From Combretum micranthum (taxonomy: Eukaryota > Streptophyta > Magnoliopsida > Myrtales > Combretaceae): a DNA stretch of 64,000 nt. Positions within the stretch are counted from its first letter, which is position 1. Every line of letters starts with the position of its first letter. Shown here piece by piece: positions 56,900 through 64,000 of the stretch. The notes beneath the pieces were generated by a model. That model saw nothing but the letters and a program-made list of their open reading frames with translations. It searched no databases and was not told where the DNA came from. The translations under genes were made by a program, and so were the position numbers. Location of the stretch: contig JAMXBD010000692.1 in the NCBI GenBank assembly GCA_024138025.1, positions 558,001 to 622,000 on the forward strand. Reading direction: 5' to 3'.

Positions 56900-58212
56900 T
56901 TAATGTTATAGGATAAATTTTTATTCTAAAATCTATGAATTGATAGTATAAAGGGGAATAAGCCATATTATGCTATCAATCCCACCTATTCCTAATTCCT
57001 ATTATAACATTATCCAATCCTCAACAATTATTATGAACCACGTGCTTTATGGCATCATTTCATGTACATAATTAAAAATATAGTTATGCCATTTATTTTC
57101 CCTTATTGCATTCCTCACTTAGTTAATTACTCAAGCTCCTATAAATAGGAGCTCATTTCCATAGTTTGGCCTAGCAATTCAATGTATTGTCTCTATTATC
57201 TCTATTTTAACAATATGATATGATTTTGGACTAAGTAGAAATGTAAATAAGTTAAATATTCTTGCAAATCTTTTAACCGGTTTGAAATTTAGTCGAATTT
57301 AACTGGATAATTGTCAAATTATTACAAATTCAACCTATTTAAATAGTTTATTAAATTAATTCAAATTTCAGTTACTACAGTTTTTTTTTTTTTATTTTTT
57401 TTTGCTTTTTGTCATTATAACGGGAAGGGAGTAGTATCACTCATTTGAAAGACTATGAGAGATGCATTAGGCTACATGGCCATTAGTACTTACTATATCA
57501 CTTATTAACCAAAATGGTCATGCATCAAACTCAATGAAGATGTATTGATATATATATATATATATATATTGTTGATAAGATGGAAAAATGAACTAAGAAT
57601 TGTTTTCCTTTATCATGAATCGTATCATTATTCATGACCCAAGTATTTATTTCAATCCAATCACGGTTCACACTTTTATTAATGACTATATCTGTTTATT
57701 TGTATGATATAGATGTCTCATATTTTTTCGAAGAAGTGATTAATGATTAGTTGACATAGTTCATGAACTAAATTGAATCCAACACTAAATTTGGATATTG
57801 GTTATTTTAGTTTAGAACTAAAAAATATTTGCATTGGATGAATTGGGTATAAACAAATTTAATTGAGTGGGTTTCGAATTAGTTTGGATTTGAATTAAAA
57901 AATTCATAACTTGATCATATTTGAGTTTTAAATTTTCAAATTTTGGTCAAAACACAAAATGAGCAGATCCTCTAATTGCTTACGTTTTTACTTGGGAGTT
58001 TACTTCAGATTTGACTAAGGTTGAGCATGCATTTCGAACCTAACAAATATTATAGAAAGGAACGAAAAGAACAAATATTGAGAAGTGTCTATTGTATCAA
58101 ATGCACGGGGCAGGTAATAAGTGCAGGTAAGGACTATAGAAACAAGCTTGGTCTTATCTTATGCCATGGAGAAAGAAAGCTACTTGTTAATAAACTAGAA
58201 GATCAACATTAC
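56900..58212. other. No gene seen; one palindromic TATA
   Basis: AT-rich DNA. AGCTCCTATAAATAGGAGCT at 57134-57153 is a 20-bp palindrome around a TATA box, as in some LTR promoters, but I could not pair LTR ends. A (TA)n tract is at about 57549-57570. Part of the right side could be 3' flank of the aquaporin exon. The plus-strand ORF 58021-58242 resembles nothing known to me. Confidence 0.5.
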
Positions 58213-58362
58213 CTAGGCCCTAAAATAAAGAAGAGTACTTAGATAAATATTAGAGTTGCTCCTGAATGAACCAAGCGCCTTAGCAGCTCCAGCTCTCAAT
58301 ATGAACTGATGGTAGAAGGCTGCAATTGCTGCCCCAGCAAATGGTCCTACCCAAAAGATCCA
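58213..58362 (-). pseudogene. PIP2-like: Last exon of a PIP2-type aquaporin (orphan in this window)
   Basis: The minus strand reads [20 protein letters not shown], then [17 protein letters not shown], the C-terminal end of plasma-membrane aquaporin PIP2: the last membrane span and the SFRSN tail carrying known phosphorylation serines. A splice acceptor, TTTGTAATGCAG, directly precedes the first Trp codon, at the usual last-intron position of plant PIP2 genes. The exon has no stop or frameshift up to SNS, but the usual stop is missing and the frame runs about 12 residues further to TAG. No earlier exon is visible to 64000. Either a 3' gene fragment, or a gene whose last intron exceeds 5.6 kb. 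Confidence 0.82.
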
Positions 58363-59445
58363 CTGCATTACAAAGAGACAACATAACATAAGTTGATTGG
58401 AATTAATAGAGAGTCACTAGTATTTGCACTTTGCATTTCTGAAAATTTAGTAACTGAAGTGATTACCCATCTACAACGCGAGCAATCAAGATCTAGTAGT
58501 GCCAATATATATTACTATTAAACACATTTTTCACTTATGATATCAAATATCATATTATGCATATAAGGTTTCATGGATTATAAGTTGCGGTTTAATTGGT
58601 CAGCCATACCAAACTACTTAAAAGGTTTTACGGTTGGAAACAATTTTCAAAATCAGACTAATCTTGCTTGATTTAAATTAAAAAAAAAAAAAAAACATCT
58701 TATAGGTTAGTCTAACTTGGAGGGAAAACTTATCTGTGATAAAATCCTTATAAAACGTGATTAAGGAAATGTAAAATGGAAATATTTAATGGATGCCCTT
58801 GGGGAATTTATACTGAACTATCACAACACTATCCTGCTTATAATACTACTATTAAATAAAAGATTAATATAAAAAGAATATTAATGCCCCATTTACATAG
58901 AAGTAATAAAAGTGGAGTAGAGTAATTTTTTTTCCTAAGAATCAACCTATTACTTTGTTTACTTGTAAAAATGGACTCGGAATATTTATTGTCAGTAATC
59001 TTTCAATTCCATATGTGAATTGTTTTTTTTTTTTTTTTAATTCCCTCTCTATTCCCCCTCCAATGGGAATAGAAATTCAAATAATGATACTATTTTACTT
59101 CCAATAAAATTAACCATTGACAAGAATACTCACATAATAAAAAAAAGGCACAAACTTATTTTAACCTTCTTTTTAAATATAATTATGTCTTTCTCTATTT
59201 ATTTTCATATTAACAGTTTAGCAAATTATGTACAAATTCATTATGCGGATTATATATAGCATATGCATATATGTAGTACATCTATATGTTATAGATTATA
59301 TACAATACATACATATAATCTATGAAGTGTATATAAGTTTCAAGTTATAATTTATATATACATATATATATAAGTTATGTAATATATTGGTTATATATAT
59401 AAGTTATGAATTATATATACATATTTCTAAAAAATATAAATAGGC
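58363..59445. other. No gene seen
   Basis: Would be the last intron if the aquaporin gene continued. No upstream aquaporin exon (the region ending KAWDD) is found. It contains poly-T/A tracts (58679-58694, 59022-59039) and TATA-rich DNA at 59240-59420. Confidence 0.55.
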
Positions 59446-59743
59446 TAATGTCGCTAATGATAATTGAATATTAACAAAATATACAATTAGGTACCTAAAC
59501 TTTATAATTGATTAATTTAATATATAAACTTTAAAAATTGATTGATTTAGTACCAAAAAGAAGTTTTCGTGCACAGCAATAGTACCTCTATCAAGTTCTT
59601 TCAGATATTGTATTGATCAATTTCAAAGTTTTTTATCTACTAAATTGATCATTTTCAAAGTTCATGTGCGAAATTGATCAATTTGAAAGTTCAAGTACCT
59701 AATTGAATATTTTGACAAAATTCAAGTACCATTTATGACATTA
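59446..59743. mobile_element. MITE-like foldback element
   Basis: Inverted arms of about 70-100 bp: left TAATGTCGCTAATG followed by CAATTAGGTACCTAAACTTT, right the complement reading TAATGTCATAAATG and CAATTAGGTACTTGAACTTT. About 300 bp, non-coding. A TA at each outer side could be a 2-bp TSD. Repeated AATTGATCAATTT motifs lie inside each arm. Confidence 0.65.
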
Positions 59744-60126
59744 TACCATATATACATAATTTAGAAATTATAAATGTATAAACTATGTATTATATATGTT
59801 ATATATATGACAAATAAATATGGTATTGCTTTAATATAAAAGTTATATTATATCTTGTGTATATAACTTAAAAAAAATGATGAATGATGCATGGATGAAA
59901 TGAAATGAAGAAAGAGAGACACAGTACAAAGGCAAAAGGAGAAAAATGAACACGAAAAATGCGAAAGGAAACAAGACAAAGGAGAAAAATGGACACAAAA
60001 AATACAAAAGGAAACAAGAGAATCAAACATCAAAAAGACGGAAGAAAAATCACGGGATTACTGTTCAACACTATATCAGCAGGTTACTGTAACACTTTTT
60101 ACTGTTTTAGTTATGCAAAAATTTTC

Positions 60127-60133
60127 TATAAAA
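60127..60133 (+). promoter_or_regulatory. TATA box of virus-like segment
   Basis: TATAAAA in the context TTCTATAAAAGGCGAGC, the strongest TATA match in the region. A start site about 30 bp downstream would put the primer site near nucleotide 495 of the RNA. Confidence 0.65.
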
Positions 60134-60273
60134 GGCGAGCAAGGTTCAGGTTTAGGTACTTTGAAAAAATATTAGAGAGAAAATATTAGAGAGTATCTTA
60201 GTGTTTTGTGAGGGAAATTTCTGAGTGCATTAGTTCTGTAAGTGTATCCTTATAATATATCTCCACCATATTC

Positions 60274-60279
60274 AATAAA
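60274..60279 (+). terminator. Poly(A) signal
   Basis: AATAAA about 150 bp after the TATA box. In pararetroviruses a signal just downstream of the start site is bypassed on the first pass and used at the 3' end, making terminally redundant RNA. GTAAGT at about 60286 could be a splice donor. Confidence 0.55.
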
Positions 60280-60650
60280 GCTTTTGTAAGTTTCCCTTAA
60301 CCATGTTCGGCTAATTTTTCTTTTAAGGTATAAAGGTAACCATGCTCTGAAACCTTATTAGGCCTTTATATCATGCGATAAAGTTTTATAGCATGGGTAA
60401 ACAGATTAAAACACCATACTTGATAGCAAAAGCTCTGGTTCCTTTAGAAATTATAACAAAAGGATCGGCCTAAAAACCCTTTTGATAAGGCTGTTTGAGG
60501 CAGAGTTTGCTGCTTTTGGCCTTGTGGGTTATGGCATGGATATGAGATTTATTTTCTAAAGAAAACATTACTCCACTAATTAACTATATTCGCTTTAATT
60601 GTTTACCCCTGCCATGAAGTCTTTTCTCTTGGCACAAAGATCCTCAATTT

Positions 60651-60662
60651 TGGTATCAAAGT
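60651..60662 (+). other. Primer-binding site, initiator tRNA-Met type
   Basis: TGGTATCAAAGT differs at two positions from TGGTATCAGAGC, the minus-strand primer site shared by all plant caulimovirids and many copia elements. By convention viral numbering would start here. The leader to the first ORF is about 280 bp. Confidence 0.7.
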
Positions 60663-60937
60663 CATATTATCTTTATATCTTAAAACTTTGTATTAACAGT
60701 TTCGTTTAATTATCCAGTTTTTATGTTATATGATTTTCAATTTTGTTACTACTTTATTATTACACTGTCTAGCTTATTCTTATATTCTATTGTCTAATAT
60801 TCTATTTAAATTTAAATCTCTGTCTTGTTTAATTTTATTGTTTAATATCAGTTGTTTATTTTCTTTGTTATTTTTACTTTACCTTATCTATTTATATTTA
60901 GTTGTTTAATTACTATCTTACATACTATTTAATTTTA

Positions 60938-61051
60938 ATGATTGTCCAGCTTATATTTTATGACTCTTATGCTTATATTTATGTTATAGAAGAAACATAT
61001 TCTGTTGAAGAAATTTTAAATAATATGTTTGATTATGAATGGTTTATATGA
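60938..61051 (+). CDS. Small ORF a of virus-like segment, 37 residues
   Basis: ATG at 60938 (MIVQLIFYDSY...) runs to TGA 61049-61051, directly abutting the ATG of the next ORF. Acidic and aromatic C-terminal half; no family recognised. It may be a leader or first small ORF. Its reality rests on the exact stop-to-start junction. Confidence 0.35.
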   Translation: MIVQLIFYDSYAYIYVIEETYSVEEILNNMFDYEWFI

Positions 61052-61303
61052 ATGTTGTTTATCAAGGAATACATAAACGAACAAGGAAAGGAAATTAAAA
61101 GGCTAAGGGATATTATAAGGAGAACAAAAGGATACATAGAACAGCTTGAAAGTCTTTTGGAGTTACACCTTGAGGACCTAACTCTAAGGAACAGGAACTT
61201 TATAAGTACCCTACAAAGAACAATGATATACAGTAATTTACATAGTAATTATAATTTTATTGAAGAAATAAGGCGTAGAATAAAGGTTTGCGAAGATAAA
61301 TAA
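61052..61303 (+). CDS. Small coiled-coil ORF b, 83 residues
   Basis: Intact, 83 residues, starting MLFIKEYINEQ immediately after the stop of ORF a. Heptad-like Leu/Ile spacing with many Lys, Arg and Glu (EIKRLRDIIRR, IEQLESLLELHL) suggests a coiled coil. Short coiled-coil proteins in caulimovirids include the virion-associated protein, but no sequence match is claimed. Confidence 0.5.
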   Translation: MLFIKEYINEQGKEIKRLRDIIRRTKGYIEQLESLLELHLEDLTLRNRNFISTLQRTMIYSNLHSNYNFIEEIRRRIKVCEDK

Positions 61304-61318
61304 GATTCACAGGATGAT

Positions 61319-61456
61319 ATGGTTTTAAATTTTACTATTATTTGGTATCTTTTTATAATAGCTGCAATTTCTGATATAGTAGATGTAATATGTGATATAA
61401 TATATTTGTTAATAAATTCTAGAAAACATTTGATGTTTAAAGATTATGACACATAG
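61319..61456 (+). CDS. Small hydrophobic ORF c, 45 residues
   Basis: Starts MVLNFTIIWYLFIIAA and continues hydrophobic for about 28 residues, consistent with a membrane segment, then a basic tail. Its TAG (61454-61456) lies inside the next ORF, which starts at 61446. No family recognised. Confidence 0.35.
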   Translation: MVLNFTIIWYLFIIAAISDIVDVICDIIYLLINSRKHLMFKDYDT

Positions 61457-61719
61457 ATACATAGAGTATATTAAAAGGTATAAGAACTCAATCAAAAGGT
61501 ATAAGAATCTTGTAAAAGATATAGAAAAGGATTTAGAAAGGATTAATAGGCTAAAGGAGGAATTAGAGCAAAGATTAGAAGAAGTATAAAAAACCCATCT
61601 ACATGTTCACAATATAGGTTTATTCTAGATGTAATTTACATAAGAGAAAAAGAAATAATAAGGTATAATGAGCTGATAAGATATTATGTAGGATTGATAA
61701 GTAGCATGATGGTGTAATG
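61446..61719 (+). pseudogene. Small coiled-coil ORF d, frameshifted
   Basis: Starts MTHRYIEYIKRYKN and reads 47 residues of Lys/Glu-rich coiled coil to TAA 61587. A second frame continues from about 61630 (VIYIREKEIIRYNELIRYY...) to TAA 61715-61717, which overlaps the ATG of ORF e (TAATG). The tail wording (YY-GL-S-M) matches the tail of ORF e, so d and e look like tandem duplicates. Confidence 0.5.
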
Positions 61720-62001
61720 TATAATTTTGTTAAATATATAAAAGATAAAAACCAAAGGATAAAGAAGTTAAAGGATCACGTAAAGGTAGAACAAAAGAGA
61801 TTAGAATTCTGAAAAAAGGATATAAAAGGAATTGAAAAGGCATTGAAAATGGGAAAATATTAGACGGAAGCTGAAGAAAAAGAACTTTTAAAGCATCATA
61901 AAATGACTTTTTGGATCATAGACTAAATTGAAAAGGATATAGAAAGGATAACTCAAAGGATAAATTATTATGAAGGATTAGTCATAAGCATGACAAGATG
62001 A
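61717..62001 (+). pseudogene. Small coiled-coil ORF e, three in-frame stops
   Basis: 95 codons from ATG 61717 to TGA 61999-62001 with stops near 61810, 61861 and 61924. Basic/acidic coiled coil (DKNQRIKKLKDHVK; EKDIERITQRINYYEGL). It starts inside the stop of ORF d and its own stop overlaps the next ATG (ATGA). Tail similar to ORF d. Confidence 0.5.
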
Positions 62002-62369
62002 GTGCAAGTTTTGATAGGATTATAGGAAGTAGTAATTATGATAGGAAGTTTTATGATTTCTTGCAATCAGTAGATAATTTAGAAATTTTAAGTGTAGAAA
62101 AAATAGAAAGTTATATTAGACAATTATATTTAGAAATAGAGATTAATCTCATAGACTTGAATGAAAAAGTGAAGGAAGTGGGAAAAGAGTTCATACACAT
62201 CTATCAGTTTTTAGCAAAGGATAAGCTGTATATATATTTAAAGGAAGGTTTTGAAATATACCTTACAAATTTAAAGGACAAGGAAGGCATTAATGGATTA
62301 GGAAAACAGTTAAGTCATATTAGGTTGGTAGACCCTTGCATATTACCTAGCATAAAACTTCATGAGTAG
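61998..62369 (+). CDS. ORF f of virus-like segment, 123 residues
   Basis: The longest intact ORF among the small ones. It begins MSASFDRIIGSSNYD, overlapping the previous stop as ATGA, and ends TAG at 62367. The middle has amphipathic helix patterns (SYIRQLYLEIEINLIDLNEK). The C-terminal part (LGKQLSHIRLVDPCILPSIK) looks globular. I do not recognise a family. Its stop lies 8 bases inside ORF g. Confidence 0.5.
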   Translation: MSASFDRIIGSSNYDRKFYDFLQSVDNLEILSVEKIESYIRQLYLEIEINLIDLNEKVKEVGKEFIHIYQFLAKDKLYIYLKEGFEIYLTNLKDKEGINGLGKQLSHIRLVDPCILPSIKLHE

Positions 62370-62658
62370 GAATTCTTATGGGTTAAATTTAGAAATCAAG
62401 CAACATAATAGGATACAAGTAGGAAATAGTAGTTTTTCTCATCTTTGTTATTTTAAGTGTCTACCGCATTTGTTGCATTTAGATTACGGGTAGTTAAATA
62501 GCATAGTAGACTTAATTATATCTTTTAGCACATCTGTTCACAAGGATTTAGACACTCTTTACAAAGCTCACAACTTTTTAGGAAATTGGATGAAAGTAAA
62601 AGATAAACAGGTTAAGGAGATAATAGATAAGGTTGACTACATAAAGCAAACACAGTAG
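62362..62658 (+). pseudogene. ORF g of virus-like segment, one internal stop
   Basis: Starts MSRNSYGLNLEIKQ in an 8-base overlap with ORF f. In-frame TAG at 62491, then continues (SIVDLIISFSTSVHKDLDTL, then FLGNWMKVKDKQ) to TAG 62656. A degraded Lys/Glu-rich stretch follows to about 62835 in mixed frames. No family recognised. Confidence 0.4.
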
Positions 62659-62839
62659 ATAAAGAAAAAAAGTTAAAGGAGTTAGAACATATAAAGGTTA
62701 TAAGACAAGCATAGAAGGAAGAAGTAAAAAGAAATCAGGATTTATTAATAAAGGAATTAAGGAAAGAAGCAACAAGGTTAGCTGATTTAGGAAAAGGAAC
62801 ATAAAGAATGGTATAGGAATTAAAGAAGACATTCTTAGG

Positions 62840-63211
62840 ATGACCAGTGATGGTGGCTTAGATGCAAATGAAGACTACATATTTGCCTTAGAAGACACAA
62901 AGGAGTTTGTATAACCACCTAAGGGGTTTTGTAGAAATATATAACTAGTAAATGATGTCATAAGGGCCATAATTAGGCAAAACAACACAATTATAGCATT
63001 GTTGGTTATGCTTCACCAAAAGGTCAACAAGTTAAGTCGTAGCTTAGAAGAAGTATTGAAAAGAAAGGGTATAGGAGAAGATAGTTATAATCATCAAAAG
63101 GAATTAGAAGAAATAATAGGAAAGCTAGAAAGGTTACCAGTTGAAAGAAAAGAAGGAAACAAACCAAAGGCTTATTTTATAAAAGGAGAGTGGAAGTCTC
63201 TTTCAAAGTAA
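62840..63211 (+). pseudogene. ORF h: coiled-coil region before movement protein
   Basis: ATG 62840 (MTSDGGLDANEDYIFALED), in-frame TAAs near 62911 and 62944, then open to 63211. The part IRQNNTIIALLVMLHQKVNK and the following Leu/Lys/Glu pattern form a likely coiled coil. Similar segments occur upstream of movement proteins in some caulimovirids (impression, not searched). It ends KGEWKSLSK, seven bases before the next ATG at 63218. Confidence 0.45.
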
Positions 63212-63217
63212 ACAAAC

Positions 63218-64000
63218 ATGTTTCGAGAATCACAAGAACCACAAGAAACTAGGGTAATAGAAGAAGAAAGTGAAGAAAGGAATAATAGGCAAGGTGAAAG
63301 GTATAACAGGTGAGACAATGCAAGATTTTTAGATAGACTTAGACCATTTATAAGAGAATCCCATGTTTTACAATTTCCTAGACCTAGTACAAGTTCTGTA
63401 GAAACCACCTCTAGAGTAAGAATTTTGGATAGAATAAACATCGAGAGAAAAAGACAAGGAGATCATATGATACATTTGGAAAAAGTAGTAGACATATATA
63501 AGGATGTTGAAATCTATTCGAACCATGCCATTACTCTATTAAATCCTAGGAGATTATACCAAGCAGGAATCTTAAGTTGGAAAACAGGGTTATTCAGGTC
63601 AAATAGAGAAGAAAGGATCTCAGTCACAATAGGGCCATTAAACATAAGGTTAGTCACAAAAGAATCTTTAAGGCAGCTGAAAAGGTCAGGCAAAACTCTA
63701 GTCCATCTTAGGTTAATTGTTGTAGGAGTTAAAGGATTAACAAGACAAAAGATTGGAGGAAAGGTCCTAGAATGTTAATGGACAAATCATGAAAAGGCAA
63801 TATAAGAAATGCCATATTTGCAACCATAGAGATAGATGTAAATAGTGGAAAAGGGATTGTTCTACTATGCACCTAATTTCATGGTTTCGATAAACAATCT
63901 CAGCAACATTGAGATAGGACTTCATAGTAAAGGATACGAAGATCATATAGGTGAGAACTTGCTTATAGATATTGGCCTTATATGTAAAACAACAAATAAT
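63218..64000 (+). pseudogene. 30K-type movement-protein-like region, partial
   Basis: ATG 63218 (MFRESQEPQE), one in-frame TGA near 63311, open to 63778, then the same frame continues with several stops to the window end. Conserved-looking parts are RRLYQAGILSWKTGLFRSN, LVHLRLIVVGVKGLTRQKIG, LFYYAPNFMVSINNLSNI and SKGYED...NLLIDIGL. The beta-strand spacing resembles the 30K superfamily of plant virus movement proteins, which bind nucleic acid and open plasmodesmata. The match is from memory. Further viral domains would lie beyond 64000. Confidence 0.55.

Larger units (their letters stand above)
60100..64000 (+). mobile_element. Endogenous pararetrovirus-like sequence (Caulimoviridae-like), continues past window
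   Basis: A promoter, poly(A) signal, leader and initiator-tRNA-Met primer site in pararetrovirus order are followed by closely packed small ORFs and a movement-protein-like region. Many stops and a frameshift show an old, inactive copy. Coat protein and polymerase regions, if present, lie beyond 64000. No tandem LTR is visible upstream, but an LTR retrotransposon with unusual ORFs cannot be excluded until the 3' side is seen. The left limit of viral sequence is uncertain (somewhere between about 59850 and 60100). Confidence 0.6.

Noticed and set aside
58021..58242. 73-residue ORF beside the aquaporin exon
   Set aside because: Opposite strand to the exon, likely in its 3' flank; no family resemblance.
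60100..64000. LTR retrotransposon with an LTR ending near 60640
   Set aside because: CA before the primer site allows it, but the packed small ORFs and movement-protein-like region fit a pararetrovirus better; kept only as an alternative.

Overview
The window is AT-rich nuclear DNA of a flowering plant, probably a eudicot. The evidence is stacked LTR retrotransposons of typical plant lineages (SIRE-like and Tork/Ale-like copia; Tat, Athila, Tekay-like and other chromovirus gypsy), plant-type MITEs, a decayed caulimovirid-like insertion and one exon of a plant PIP2 aquaporin. I cannot name the species. I see no intact host gene, no tRNA or rRNA gene and no CRISPR. Nearly every coding region is a relic broken by stops and frameshifts. 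This is heterochromatin-like repeat DNA, and its history can be read from target-site duplications (TSDs).

Layout. About 1-24,830 is one nest: an old Tat-lineage gypsy element (+) split by a SIRE-like copia element (1-11,272, which itself holds a 3.5-kb solo LTR at 5,822-9,342), by an Athila-like solo LTR (11,487-13,259) and by a gag-protease-only Athila-like element on the minus strand (14,935-21,519). The Tat element then ends with an antisense ORF relic (about 22,900-23,640) and a 3' LTR from 24,174. About 25,667-31,425 is a terminal-inverted-repeat (TIR) element split by a second copy of the 3.4-kb solo LTR (25,846-29,268) and by an 840-bp non-autonomous hAT element with a perfect 8-bp TSD (29,851-30,690). 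31,459-32,031 holds a small MITE and a tandem duplication. 34,158-38,937 is a short-LTR copia element with a gypsy solo LTR inside its integrase. 40,863-42,337 is a further solo LTR, next to a minus-strand Athila element (42,397-48,045) that has lost integrase and its 3' LTR.

48,046-51,809 has no gene, though part looks like another long LTR. 51,820-55,898 is a MULE-type element (10-bp TSD, palindrome-loaded TIRs) carrying a gag-protease-only chromovirus element (52,836-55,856). 56,085-56,760 is a minus-strand relic of a ZMYM-like/hAT transposase-family gene. 58,213-58,362 is a well-preserved last exon of a PIP2 aquaporin (minus). From about 60,100 to the window end lies a pararetrovirus-like sequence: TATA box, poly(A) signal, initiator-tRNA-Met primer site, a chain of small, mostly coiled-coil ORFs linked by overlapping stop and start codons, then a 30K-type movement-protein-like region running off the end.

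The least ordinary items are (1) the chain of small overlapping ORFs in the virus-like segment, (2) an array of about eleven 30-bp units in the 3' region of the SIRE element whose hairpin stems change sequence but mostly keep pairing, (3) the palindromic sub-repeats in the MULE TIRs, (4) two separate gag-protease-only elements from different gypsy lineages, and (5) the orphan aquaporin exon.
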